From positions 27,103 to 91,102 of the forward strand of contig JANZZL010000120.1 in the NCBI GenBank assembly GCA_026419405.1: a stretch of DNA of 64,000 nucleotides, in the 5' to 3' direction. The translations under genes and the position numbers were made by a program. The DNA comes from Paracoccaceae bacterium. Lineage in GTDB: Bacteria > Pseudomonadota > Alphaproteobacteria > Rhodobacterales > Rhodobacteraceae. Every line of letters starts with the position of its first letter. Position 1 is the stretch's first letter. Shown in pieces: positions 1 through 8,359 of the stretch. Under the pieces are notes generated by a model, which was given only the letters and a program-made list of their open reading frames with translations, had not been told where the DNA came from and ran no database searches.

Positions 1-2060
1 TCGCCGATCCAGACCAGCGCGTCGTCGAGCGCCTGGCGGGCGATGTCGGTGCAGGTCTCGATCGCCGTGGACTGGATCACGTCGCACCAGGCCGAGGCGC
101 CGCCCTCGTCGCGGAACACGCGCTCGATGAACACCGGCTCGACATGGGTCAGCGCCGAGGCAAGCGGCCCGAGGTCGTCGCGGATCAGCCGTTCCTGCAG
201 CGCGCGCATCCAGGCCGCGTAGATCAGCGGCTCGGGCATGTGCTCGTTCATCTCGCCGTTCCAGTTCGCGAGCAGTTCCAGCGCCCGCTGGCGCCGCCGC
301 TCGGGCGTGCCCTCGGGCGCGGCCTCGCCGGTGAACCACAGGTCGCGGGCGACCAGCGGCAAGAGCGCGCGCGCATCGGGCGCCACGGTGTCGAGCTGGG
401 CCTCGATGAAGCTCTCGCGGGTGTGCACCTCGCGCGCCTGCATCAGCCGGCGCCAGCGCTGCACCCGCTGGGTATCGCCCCAGTCGAAGCTGACATGCGC
501 CGGGAACGGGCGATCCACGATCTTGTTGTTGGTATTGCCGAGCAGCCCGCCCTCGGGGTTCACGAAGCGTGGATTGGAACTGGCCGGGAACATGCCCAGC
601 CAGCGGTTCTCGGGCCGCCAGCCGGGCGCCGGGATGCGGCCCTGGCTCTGGTGGCGGGGGTCGCGCCGCGGGATCGCGCCGGCGGTGACGAGCGCGATGT
701 TCTCGGCATCGGCCAGGGTGACGTTCTGCGCCGGCGCGACGGCCAGCGGCAGGGCGGCGAGCGCCTCCTCCACGCCGCCCGCCCGCATCAGCGCCATGCT
801 GAAGCCGAAGGACGTGTCCTGCCGTGACAGCGCCGTCCAGCCCATGGCCATGACGTGGCCGGGCGGCGTCACCGAGGCGAGGTCGTAGAAGTCGCCGGGG
901 ATCACCGGCCCGTTGCGGGTGTTCATCAGCGTGATCGTGATCGGGGGGGCGTCCTTGACCTCGATGATCGAGGCGCGGGTCTCGAACGGCTCCCAGCCCG
1001 ATTCCGTCCGGTACTCGCGCGGATCGGCGGGATTGACCTCCTCCAGGAACAGGTCCTGATCGTCGACATAGGCCGTGGTGAGCCCCCAGGCGAGCCGCTC
1101 CGAGCGGCCGACGAGCACGAGCGGCATCCCCGGGATCGTGCCGCCGATCACCCCTCCGGTGGAGAGCTCCAGCCGCGCCAGATACCAGATCACCGGCGCA
1201 GTGAAGCCGAGGTGCGGGTCGTTGGCCAGCAGCGAGCCGCCGGCGGCCGAGCGCGAGGGCGCCGCCGCCCAGGCGTTCGAGGCGCCCGCGAAGCCGCGCG
1301 GCGGCAGCGGCCAGAGCGGATCGCGGCGCTCCTCGAGCGCAGCGAAGGAGGGGGCGACGCCGGGCGCCAGATCGGCATAGCGGGGCAGCACGGCGATGCC
1401 CTGGCCCGGCACGTCGGGCAGGATGTCGCGCAGCCGCTCGGGCGGCAGCACCAGCGACAGCCGGGCGCGCAGCACCTCGGCGTCGGCCTGGCTCGCCAGC
1501 TCCAGCGCCATCAGCTTGCCGATGGCGAGCGAATCCGCCGGCGTCCAGGCCGCGATCTCGCGCGAGAACAGGAAGAACTCCGGCGCGCCGCGGCCCAGCG
1601 CCTCGCGGTTCACCGTCTCGATCCAGGCGTTGACGCCGCGCGCATAGGCCTCGAGCGCGGCGAGCGTGTCGGCATCCTGCACGGCCAGCGAGTCGGCCGC
1701 CGCGCCGGCGAGGTCGAGACGCCGCAGCAGCTCGTCGATCTTCACCGTCCGTTCGCCGAACACCTCCGAAAGCCGGCCCTGCGCGGTGCGGCGCAGCAGG
1801 GTCATCTGCCAGAGCCTGTCCTGCGCGTGGGCGAAGCCGAGCCCGAAGAAGACGTCGGCGTCGGTCCGTCCGAAGATGTGCGGCACGCTCGCCGTGTCGC
1901 GCACGATCTCGACCGGGCCGGAGATTCCCGCCACCTGCCAGCGGGCCCCGTAGTCGGGCAGCGAGCGGGAGGCGAAGTAGTAGACCGCAACCACCGCCAG
2001 CACCGCCAGCGCGAGCGCGGCGGTCACAAGGCGCAGAAGCCAGCGGAACAGCGTGAACAT
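1..2060 (-). CDS. Penicillin acylase family protein (peptidase S45), 3'-truncated by window edge
   Basis: An N-terminal-nucleophile hydrolase that cleaves amide bonds in substrates such as beta-lactams, N-acyl amino acids or acyl-homoserine lactones; the true substrate cannot be read from sequence. The start at 2060 gives a hydrophobic N-terminal anchor (about residues 5-25), then the S45 A-domain signature VPHIFG and HAQDRLWQM. The beta-subunit junction is clear: GASNAW places the catalytic Ser at residue 261 (codon at 1280-1278), followed by LLANDPHLGF. About 686 residues are visible and the C-terminus lies beyond base 1. It is divergent from the dehydrogenase at 2157. In this family maturation is by autoproteolysis before the Ser. 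Confidence 0.9.
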   Translation of the reverse strand, partial: MFTLFRWLLRLVTAALALAVLAVVAVYYFASRSLPDYGARWQVAGISGPVEIVRDTASVPHIFGRTDADVFFGLGFAHAQDRLWQMTLLRRTAQGRLSEVFGERTVKIDELLRRLDLAGAAADSLAVQDADTLAALEAYARGVNAWIETVNREALGRGAPEFFLFSREIAAWTPADSLAIGKLMALELASQADAEVLRARLSLVLPPERLRDILPDVPGQGIAVLPRYADLAPGVAPSFAALEERRDPLWPLPPRGFAGASNAWAAAPSRSAAGGSLLANDPHLGFTAPVIWYLARLELSTGGVIGGTIPGMPLVLVGRSERLAWGLTTAYVDDQDLFLEEVNPADPREYRTESGWEPFETRASIIEVKDAPPITITLMNTRNGPVIPGDFYDLASVTPPGHVMAMGWTALSRQDTSFGFSMALMRAGGVEEALAALPLAVAPAQNVTLADAENIALVTAGAIPRRDPRHQSQGRIPAPGWRPENRWLGMFPASSNPRFVNPEGGLLGNTNNKIVDRPFPAHVSFDWGDTQRVQRWRRLMQAREVHTRESFIEAQLDTVAPDARALLPLVARDLWFTGEAAPEGTPERRRQRALELLANWNGEMNEHMPEPLIYAAWMRALQERLIRDDLGPLASALTHVEPVFIERVFRDEGGASAWCDVIQSTAIETCTDIARQALDDALVWIG

Positions 2061-2156
2061 GGACCTCGGGAGGTTCGGCGCTACGGTTGACGGTGCGGGC
2101 AGGTCGGGTAGTTACAACCGATCGCGGCGACATGCAAAGACGGGGAGGGAGGGCCG

Positions 2157-3038
2157 ATGGCACGGGTGGCGTTTCTGGGGCTCGGCGTCATGGGCTTCCC
2201 GATGGCGGGGCATCTCGCCGCGAAAGGCCACGAGGGCACGGTCTACAACCGCACGCTGGCCAAGGCCGAGGCCTGGGCCGCCAGGCACGGTGGCCGGGTG
2301 GCCACCACCCCGGCCGCTGCGGCCGAGGGGGCGGAGTTCGTGATGGCCTGCGTCGGCAACGACGACGACCTCAGGCAGGTCTGCAAGGGCGCCGAGGGTG
2401 CCTTCGGCGGCATGCGCAAGGGGGCGGTTTTCGTCGACCACACGACCGTGTCTGCCGCCGTGACCCGCGAGCTCTCGGCCGAGGCGCGCCGGCTCGGCCT
2501 GGGCTTCGTCGATGCGCCGGTGTCCGGCGGGCAGGCGGGGGCCGAGAACGGCCAGCTCTCGATCATGTGCGGCGGCGCGGAGGCCGACTATGCCCGTGCC
2601 GAGCCGGTGCTGGCCGCCTATGCCCGGATCTGCCGGCGCCTGGGCGAGAGCGGGGCGGGCCAGCTCGCCAAGATGATGAACCAGATCTGCATCGCGGGCC
2701 TTCTCCAGGGCCTGGCCGAGGCGCTGCGCTTCGGCGAGAAGGCGGGGATGGACGGGAAGGCGGTGGTCGAGGTGATCAGCCAGGGTGCCGCAGGCTCCTG
2801 GCAGATGGTCAACCGCCATGCGACGATGCTGGAGGGAAGGTTCGACTTCGGCTTCGCCGTGGACTGGATGCGCAAGGATCTCGGCATCTGCCTCAGGACC
2901 GCCGACGAGATCGGCGCGCCGCTGCCGGTGACGGCGCTGGTCGACCAGTTCTACAAGGACGTGCAGGCCATGGGCGGCGGGCGCTGGGATACCTCGAGCC
3001 TCATCGCGCGGCTGCGCGCGCTCGACCCCGCGGGCTGA
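2157..3038 (+). CDS. NAD(P)-dependent beta-hydroxyacid dehydrogenase (3-hydroxyisobutyrate dehydrogenase/glyoxylate reductase family)
   Basis: A 293-residue cytosolic oxidoreductase interconverting a beta-hydroxyacid and its semialdehyde. Visible motifs are the Rossmann glycines GLGVMG (8-13), the substrate loop DAPVSGG (119-125), catalytic Lys172 in AKMMNQ, and RKDLG near residue 240. The sequence YNRT at 30-33 at the end of beta-2 resembles the NADPH-preferring glyoxylate/succinic-semialdehyde reductase branch more than the NAD-dependent valine-pathway enzyme; this is an inference. A GGGAGGGAGG ribosome site precedes the ATG. It stands alone, with ssrA running towards it. Confidence 0.88.
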   Translation: MARVAFLGLGVMGFPMAGHLAAKGHEGTVYNRTLAKAEAWAARHGGRVATTPAAAAEGAEFVMACVGNDDDLRQVCKGAEGAFGGMRKGAVFVDHTTVSAAVTRELSAEARRLGLGFVDAPVSGGQAGAENGQLSIMCGGAEADYARAEPVLAAYARICRRLGESGAGQLAKMMNQICIAGLLQGLAEALRFGEKAGMDGKAVVEVISQGAAGSWQMVNRHATMLEGRFDFGFAVDWMRKDLGICLRTADEIGAPLPVTALVDQFYKDVQAMGGGRWDTSSLIARLRALDPAG

Positions 3039-3064
3039 GCGGCGGGCCGGACAGGCTGCGTGCC

Positions 3065-3389
3065 GGGGTGGAAGTGCAGGCTTCTGTTGCCAGGTGCCTG
3101 CGGACCCCGCCGGAACGCTGCTGGGCGCCCGGACTTTGGTTTCGGTCACCCGAGCTGCTTACGCAGCCAGAGCCACCGGAGCATGGTTGTCGTTGGCAAC
3201 TATGCGATCTGCACCGATAACGGTGGTAGCTCACCGGGCGAAAGCCATCCCCTTTACACGTTCGTCGATCCTGTTTCGGCCCCCTGGTCCTCCAACGAAG
3301 GATCTGGTGGAGCCGCCGGGTACCGCCCCCGGGTCCGATCCGCTTATTACGGGCGCGTTTATCGCCATAGTCCCGGCTTGCGCCGGAAC
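3065..3389 (-). ncRNA. ssrA: tmRNA (ssrA), circularly permuted two-piece alphaproteobacterial form
   Basis: Rescues stalled ribosomes and adds a degradation tag. Read on the minus strand, the acceptor piece comes first. It has a T-arm and the acceptor 3' strand CGGCTCC, ending in CCA at 3307-3305. A short loop follows, then the coding piece beginning GGGGCCG at 3283, whose seven bases pair with CGGCTCC (one G-U). The tag reading frame at 3197-3159 encodes ANDNHAPVALAA and ends in TAA. A hairpin (3076-3081 with 3096-3101) lies near the 3' end. Acceptor-before-coding order is the known alphaproteobacterial permutation. The ends of both mature pieces are estimates; the 5' end is placed from the promoter. 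Confidence 0.93.
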
Positions 3390-3395
3390 ACTTCC

Positions 3396-3424
3396 AAGAT
3401 AGGAAGCGCCGCGCCCGGCTGCAA
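3396..3424 (-). promoter_or_regulatory. Promoter of ssrA
   Basis: On the minus strand TTGCAG (3424-3419) and TATCTT (3401-3396) are separated by exactly 17 bases, a good housekeeping-sigma promoter. It predicts transcription from about 3389, just before the acceptor half of the tmRNA. Confidence 0.7.
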
Positions 3425-3435
3425 GCGGATTGAGG

Positions 3436-3690
3436 GGGGCCTTCCGCCCCCCTCTGCCCCGGACGGGCGTCCGGGGCATTCACCCCCCGAGAGTATTTCC
3501 GGGCCGAAAGTGCAACGCTTTCTTAACCCTTCGCGGGCACTCTCCTGACTGCGGTACAGGCAGGAGTGCCGATGACCGCGGCCGGAAGTGGCGGCCCGTC
3601 CCGTGGCGGGGCGGGTCGCTCTCCCTCACTTTCGGTCTGCAAATACTCCCGGGGGGTGCGGGGGGCAGGCGGCCCCCCGCGCCTGCGCCG
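3436..3690. repeat. Inverted pair of AGTATTT palindromic intergenic repeats
   Basis: Two near-identical 30-base arms, 3483-3512 and 3627-3656, lie in opposite orientation. Each joins a C6/G6 run to AGTATTT (or AAATACT) and GAAAGTG (or CACTTTC). Each arm is backed on its outer side by GC-rich hairpins (3436-3478 and 3651-3690). The core between them (3513-3626) has no convincing gene. The same signature recurs at 12745-12905 and 58583-58650. This accounts for the gene-free stretch 3390-3693. Confidence 0.75.
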
Positions 3691-3693
3691 GGA

Positions 3694-4737
3694 TCAGAAC
3701 CCCGCCTTGATCTTCTCGAACTCCTCGAGCATCCGGTCGCGCAGCGTGTTGTCCATCGGCACCTGGGCGAGGACCGGCGCCGTGACCGGCCCGAGGCCGA
3801 CCCGTTCCACCATCGCGGGGTCGAGGGCCGCGACCGCTCCGGTGTTGGAATGCCCGTAGCCCCAGTTCTCGACGATGTAGGCGGCGGTGCGCGGCTCGAG
3901 CCAGGCGTTGATGAAGTCGTAGGCCTTGTCCTCGCTGCCGGGGCCGTCCTTGAGGTTCACATAGCCGCAGAACCACGAGGTCGAGCCCTCGGCCGGCTCG
4001 CGTTCGAAGGCGATCGGGTAGCCTTCGGCCGAAAGGGTCGTCGGCGTCTCGTTCCAGGCCCAGGCGATCACCACTTCGCCGGTCGACATCAGCTGGGCAA
4101 GCTCCGCCCCGTCGGCCCAGTAGGCGCGCACGTTCTCGTGCGCACGCCGCAGCCATTCGCCGGCGGCCCGGAACTGATCCTCGGTGACCTCGGTCCAGTC
4201 GGTCACGCCGGTGGCCAGGTAGGCGAGCGCCCAGACGTCGTCGTTGTTGTCGGGCAGCGAGATGCGCCCGGCATACTTCGGATCGACGAAGACCTGGAGC
4301 GTCTGGACATCCGCCTCGGGCACCTGTTCGGTGTTGTAGGCGATCGCGGTCGAGCCCCACTCGGCGGGGACGAACCAGACGCCCTCGTCGTCCTTCAGGA
4401 TCTCGGAATCCATGAACGCCGGGTTGAGCTCGCCAAAGGCGGCGATGCGCGAGGTGTCCCAGGGTTCGAGCAGGCCGGCATCGCGGAACTTCGACACCAT
4501 CTGGCTGCAGGGGTGCGAGACATCGGCGCGGAAGCCCGAGACGAGTTTCTGGAAGGCGTCGTCGTCGTCGCCGTAGAAGGCGAAGGTCGGGTTCGTTCCG
4601 TGCTTCTCGACGTAGCCCTGGAAGAAGTTCGGATCCTCGTAACCCGACCAGTCGAAGACCAGGAACTCCGGGTCGGCGGCCGCCGCGGGCAGTGCGGCCA
4701 ATGCCAGAGCACCCGCGACCAGCGCAGATCGCGTCAT
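3694..4737 (-). CDS. Polyamine-type ABC transporter substrate-binding protein (PotD/PotF-like), copy 1
   Basis: A 347-residue periplasmic binding protein of the spermidine/putrescine family. Residues 1-21 form a signal peptide ending in AAA-DP; the mature protein begins with the FDWSGYEDP strand that lines the ligand cleft. Other conserved parts are HPCSQM, AIAYNTE, GRISLPDN and DKAYDFINAW. A GGGAGGAG ribosome site precedes the ATG. It closely resembles the next upstream gene (both end EFEKIKAGF), so the pair arose by tandem duplication. No permease or ATPase gene is nearby, so its transporter partner is encoded elsewhere or shared. The ligand could be a polyamine or another cationic amine. 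Confidence 0.88.
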   Translation of the reverse strand: MTRSALVAGALALAALPAAAADPEFLVFDWSGYEDPNFFQGYVEKHGTNPTFAFYGDDDDAFQKLVSGFRADVSHPCSQMVSKFRDAGLLEPWDTSRIAAFGELNPAFMDSEILKDDEGVWFVPAEWGSTAIAYNTEQVPEADVQTLQVFVDPKYAGRISLPDNNDDVWALAYLATGVTDWTEVTEDQFRAAGEWLRRAHENVRAYWADGAELAQLMSTGEVVIAWAWNETPTTLSAEGYPIAFEREPAEGSTSWFCGYVNLKDGPGSEDKAYDFINAWLEPRTAAYIVENWGYGHSNTGAVAALDPAMVERVGLGPVTAPVLAQVPMDNTLRDRMLEEFEKIKAGF

Positions 4738-4891
4738 TCTACTCCTCCCTGTCGTTCTCTGCCGCAGCCGGCAGGACGATGCTAGGAGCGGGAGCGCAGC
4801 GGCTCAAGGATTTCATGAGCCGGGCGGCCGAAGCCGCGGCGCCGCCCCCGGCAGGGAGCGGCACCCAAGGCCCGACGCGAGGGCCCGTGGG

Positions 4892-5938
4892 TCAGAACCC
4901 GGCCTTGATCTTCTCGAACTCGGCCAGCATCCGCTCGCGCATCGCGAGATCCATCGGCACCTGCGTGAGCAGGGTCGTGTCGATCGGGTTCACGAAGGCG
5001 GCCTCGAGCTGGTCGTCGGAGATCATCTCCATTCCCAGCACGTTGGTGTGGACGTAGCCGAAGCCGTCGAGCAGGCCCTGGGCCGACTGCGGGTCGAGCC
5101 AGGCGTTGATGAAGTCGTAGGCCTTGTCCTCGGAGCCCGGGGCGTCCTTCATGTTCACGTAGCCGCAGACCCAGTTCGAGGCGCCTTCGGCCGCCTGGCG
5201 CTGGAAGCCGACGGGGAAGTTCTGCTCCTGCATCAGGGCGACGGCGTCGTTCCAGGACCAGGCCACCGAGACCTCGCCCGACACCATGAGCTGGGCAAGC
5301 TCCGAGGGGTCGGCCCAGTAGGTGCGGACGTTCTCGTGCGCCACGCGCAGCCAGTCGGCGGCGGCCTGGAACTGCTCCTCGGTCATCGACGTCCAGTCGG
5401 ACACGCCGGTCGCGAGCAGCGCCAGCGCGAAGACGTCGTCCACGTTGTCGGGCAGCGAGATCCGGCCCGCGTAGGCCGGGTTGTGGAACACCTGGAGCGA
5501 GGCCACGTCCTCGGCCGGCACGGTCTCGGTGTTGTAGGCGATCGCGGTATAGGCGTAGTCGGTCGGGATGAACCACACGCCGGTGTCGTCGGCCCAGACG
5601 GTGGACTGCTTGAAGCGCGGGTCGATGTTCTCGTACTGCGGGATGCGGCTCACGTCCCAGGGCTCGATCAGGCCCGCGTCGCGGTAGCGCTGGATCATCT
5701 GGCTGCAGGGGTGCGCCACATCGACCTTGAAGCCCGAGGCGAGCTTCTGGAACGCCTCGTCGTCATCCGCGAAGAAGGCGTAGGTCGGGCCCGTGCCATG
5801 CGCCTCGTGATAGGCCTTGATCAGGTTGGGATCCTCGAACCCGGCCCAGTCGAAGACGATCAGCTCGGGGTCGGCCGCAAGGGCGGGCAGGGCGGTCGCG
5901 ACGGCGGCGGCGGTCACAAGAAGCCGGGAATGGCGCAT
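4892..5938 (-). CDS. Polyamine-type ABC transporter substrate-binding protein (PotD/PotF-like), copy 2
   Basis: A 348-residue paralogue of the gene at 3694, in the same orientation and 154 bases upstream of it. It has a signal peptide ending ALA-ADP, then the FDWAGFEDP start of the mature domain, HPCSQM, AIAYNTE, GRISLPDN and DKAYDFINAW. Differences cluster in residues expected to face the ligand (for example DYAYTAIAY here against EWGSTAIAY in copy 1), so the two may bind different amines; that is an inference. A GGAAGGA ribosome site precedes the ATG. The start region is divergent from the methyltransferase at 6058. Confidence 0.88.
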   Translation of the reverse strand: MRHSRLLVTAAAVATALPALAADPELIVFDWAGFEDPNLIKAYHEAHGTGPTYAFFADDDEAFQKLASGFKVDVAHPCSQMIQRYRDAGLIEPWDVSRIPQYENIDPRFKQSTVWADDTGVWFIPTDYAYTAIAYNTETVPAEDVASLQVFHNPAYAGRISLPDNVDDVFALALLATGVSDWTSMTEEQFQAAADWLRVAHENVRTYWADPSELAQLMVSGEVSVAWSWNDAVALMQEQNFPVGFQRQAAEGASNWVCGYVNMKDAPGSEDKAYDFINAWLDPQSAQGLLDGFGYVHTNVLGMEMISDDQLEAAFVNPIDTTLLTQVPMDLAMRERMLAEFEKIKAGF

Positions 5939-5971
5939 GATGGATCCTTCCGGTTTTCGGGCACGGACGAT

Positions 5972-5992
5972 CCAGAGTTAGATTAGCTCTGG
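5972..5992. promoter_or_regulatory. Dyad-symmetric candidate operator between binding protein and methyltransferase genes
   Basis: CCAGAG (5972-5977) and CTCTGG (5987-5992) form a 6-base inverted repeat around TTAGATTAG, in the 119-base divergent intergenic region. The AT-rich centre stands out against the local GC content. No known regulator is assigned. Confidence 0.35.
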
Positions 5993-6057
5993 AAAGCCAA
6001 CAAGGCCCTGTTGCAGGATGCGCGCGAAAGTGACCGCGCTCTGCCGGGGAGGAGGGC

Positions 6058-6843
6058 ATGTCGGGAGGAGGACTGCATTACGACCGGCCGGTGATCACCT
6101 TCCTCGAGGCCGTCTGGGGCGAGGGGTTCCTCTCGCCCGGCGGCCCCGACGAGGTGGCGCGCGTGCTCCAGGGGCTCGACCTGCGCGGCAAGCGCGTGCT
6201 CGACATCGGCTGCGGCGCCGGCGGGATCACGGCGCTCCTCGCCTACGGCTACGGCGCCTCCGAGGTGGTGGGCATCGACGTCGAGGCGCCGGTCTGCGCC
6301 GCGGCCGAGGCCTTCGCCCGGCGCAAGGGCGTGAGCGAGCGGGTGGTGATCCGGCAGGTGGAGCCCGGCCCGCTGCCGTTCCCCGACCGGTCGTTCGACA
6401 TCGTGTTCTCGAAGGATTCGATCGTCCACATCGCCGACAAGGAGGCGCTGGCGGCCGAGGTGTTCCGGGTGCTGAGGCCCGGCGGCTGGTTCGCCGCCTC
6501 GGACTGGCTGACCTCGCACGACGGCGAGCCCTCGGCCGAGATGCGCCACTACCTCGCCTGCGAGGATCTCGACTTCGGCATGGCGAGCCCGGCGCGCTAT
6601 GCCCGCGCGCTCGCGGCCGCCGGCTTCGTCGATGTGGTGCTGACCGACCGCAACCCCTGGTATCGCGAGGAGGCCGCGCGCGAACTCGCGCGGCTGACCG
6701 GCCCCGAGCGGGCCGAGTTCGAGCGGCTGACCTCGGCCGAGGACATCGCCCGCCAGATCCGCACCTGGGAGGCGATGCAGCCCGTGCTGGCCTCGGGCGA
6801 GCACTGCCCGCACCACCTGCGCGCGAGGCGGCCCCGCCCATGA
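6058..6843 (+). CDS. SAM-dependent class I methyltransferase, amine N-methyltransferase-like
   Basis: A 261-residue soluble methyltransferase. Motif I is VLDIGCGAGG (48-57), followed by the acidic GID strand and the FDIVFSKDSIVHI segment. The early ITFLEAVWGEGFLSPGG and the SKDSIVHI signature resemble phosphoethanolamine and dimethylglycine N-methyltransferases. A small amine is therefore the best guess for substrate, but this rests on family resemblance only. GGGAGGAGGGC lies just before the ATG. It is divergent from the polyamine-type binding proteins, which suggests shared amine metabolism. Confidence 0.75.
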   Translation: MSGGGLHYDRPVITFLEAVWGEGFLSPGGPDEVARVLQGLDLRGKRVLDIGCGAGGITALLAYGYGASEVVGIDVEAPVCAAAEAFARRKGVSERVVIRQVEPGPLPFPDRSFDIVFSKDSIVHIADKEALAAEVFRVLRPGGWFAASDWLTSHDGEPSAEMRHYLACEDLDFGMASPARYARALAAAGFVDVVLTDRNPWYREEAARELARLTGPERAEFERLTSAEDIARQIRTWEAMQPVLASGEHCPHHLRARRPRP

Positions 6844-6916
6844 GATGCCCCCGGCAGGGACCGCAGCTTGCGCCGGGGTCTCCGGCCCGCTCCGTCCGGC
6901 TGCGGGGCGCGGCGGC

Positions 6917-7675
6917 ATGAGCGCGCGCGCCATCCTGTGGCCGGCCTTCTTCGGCCTGGTCGCCGTGGCCTGGGTGCTGCTGTGGATCATGGGGCAGCAG
7001 ATGCGCGGCCTGGCCGCCTACGGCCCGGAATTCTGGCGCGCCCTCTGCCGGGCGGGCGCGGCCGACCTCGCGCCGGGGGCGCTCTTCGGGATGTGGGCGG
7101 TGATGGCGGCGGCGATGATGCTGCCGACCTTCGCCCCGGCGCTGCGCGCCTTCCTCGCCCTGCCGGCCCCGGCGGGACGCCCGGCCGAGGCGGCGGGGCT
7201 GGTCGCGGGCTATCTCGCGGTCTGGCTCGCGGCGGCGGCGGGGCTCGCCGCGCTGCAGGGGGCGCTGGCGCGGCGGGGGATCCTCGCGCCCGACGGGCAG
7301 AGCCTCTCGGCCGCGCTGACGGCGGGGCTGTTCCTCCTGGCCGGGCTCTACCAGCTCACGCCGGCGAAGGCGGCCTGCCTGTCGCACTGCCGCTCGCCCG
7401 TCGCGACCTTCCTCGCGGCCTGGCGGCCCGGGGTGGCGGCCGCGCTCGCCCTCGGCCTGCGCATGGGGCGCGACTGCCTGGGCTGCTGCTGGGCGCTGAT
7501 GCTGCTTGCGCTCGCGGGCGGCATGTCGAACCTGCTCTGGATGGGCCTCGGCACGCTGCTGATGACGCTCGAGAAGCTGCCGCAGGTCGGCCGGCCATTG
7601 ACCCGGCCGCTCGGCTGGGCTCTGCTCGGGGCAGGGGCCGCCGTCGTGGCGCGCGCCGCCGGAGGAGCGCCATGA
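6917..7675 (+). CDS. DUF2182 family integral membrane protein, predicted metal-binding
   Basis: A 252-residue inner-membrane protein with about six hydrophobic segments. Candidate metal ligands are CLSHC (154-158) and DCLGCCW (186-192), plus the methionine-rich MAAAMMLP helix (63-70). I chose the ATG at 6917 because it places the first transmembrane helix at the N-terminus; an upstream ATG at 6845 would add a poor proline-rich extension. It ends in ATGA, overlapping the DUF1326 gene, with which this family commonly co-occurs. The biochemical role is not established to my knowledge; copper or other thiophilic metal handling is an inference from the Cys/Met content. Confidence 0.8.
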   Translation: MSARAILWPAFFGLVAVAWVLLWIMGQQMRGLAAYGPEFWRALCRAGAADLAPGALFGMWAVMAAAMMLPTFAPALRAFLALPAPAGRPAEAAGLVAGYLAVWLAAAAGLAALQGALARRGILAPDGQSLSAALTAGLFLLAGLYQLTPAKAACLSHCRSPVATFLAAWRPGVAAALALGLRMGRDCLGCCWALMLLALAGGMSNLLWMGLGTLLMTLEKLPQVGRPLTRPLGWALLGAGAAVVARAAGGAP

Positions 7676-8349
7676 GCACGCGGCTGGAAGCGCCGAGGAT
7701 CGACAGCCGCCACCCCGCCGCCGAGCGGTCCGATCACGGCCTGGTGCCCTGGGCGATCCGGGGCGAGCTGATCCTGAACTGCAACTGCACGGTGTTCTGC
7801 CCCTGCGTGATCTCGCTGGGCAGGCACCCGCCGACCGAAGGCATCTGCCAGGCCTGGGCGGGGGTGCGGATCGACAAGGGGCACTACGGCGGCGAGGATC
7901 TCTCGGGGCTGAACGTCGGGCTGATGCTCGAGATCCCCGGCATGATGGCGCGCGGCAACTGGAAGGCGGCCGCCTTCATCGACGATCGCGCAAGCCACCG
8001 CGCCCACCACGGGCTGGTGCAGATCTTCTCGGGCCGCGCGAAGGGCACGACCGGGCTCTTCCGCATCCTCGTCAGCGAGTTCCTCGGCGCCGAGCGGGCG
8101 CCCGTGGTCTTCGAGACCGAGGGCAGGGCGCGCCGGCTGACCGTTGGCCGCAAGATCCAGGGCGAGGTCGTGCCGGTGCCGGGCCGGGACCCCGCGCGCG
8201 ACATCGTGGCGGTCAACACCGGCTACTGGATGGGCCCCGACATCACCGTGGCGACGGCCACGCGCGGCCGGGTGCGCGCCTTCGGCCGGGTCTGGGACTT
8301 CGAGGGGCGCTCGGCCGAGATCTGCCAGATCGACTGGTCGGGGCCGTGA
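7672..8349 (+). CDS. DUF1326 domain-containing protein with CxCxxxCxC motif
   Basis: A 225-residue soluble protein. The diagnostic cysteine cluster is C37, C39, C43 and C45 (NCNCTVFCPC), with a further conserved C59 in EGICQAW. The rest is a beta-rich domain ending in a conserved IDWSGP. The start overlaps the stop of the DUF2182 gene by four bases with GGAGGAGCGCC as ribosome site, so the two are translationally coupled. The cysteine spacing suggests metal or redox chemistry. No signal peptide is visible, so it acts in the cytosol, probably on the inner face of its membrane partner. Function is unproven. Confidence 0.83.
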   Translation: MSTRLEAPRIDSRHPAAERSDHGLVPWAIRGELILNCNCTVFCPCVISLGRHPPTEGICQAWAGVRIDKGHYGGEDLSGLNVGLMLEIPGMMARGNWKAAAFIDDRASHRAHHGLVQIFSGRAKGTTGLFRILVSEFLGAERAPVVFETEGRARRLTVGRKIQGEVVPVPGRDPARDIVAVNTGYWMGPDITVATATRGRVRAFGRVWDFEGRSAEICQIDWSGP

Positions 8350-8359
8350 GGGCGCGAGG

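Noticed and set aside
3528..3541. CTTAACCCTTCG-like sequence (also near 35469) as a CtrA site
   Set aside because: Only a half-site-like TTAACC is present in each; spacing and partner half-site are missing, and the second copy is the yicC ribosome-site region.
3572..3859. Possible small gene starting at ATG 3572 with GGAG upstream
   Set aside because: The frame runs into the palindromic repeat and then antisense into the binding-protein gene; the peptide is low complexity.
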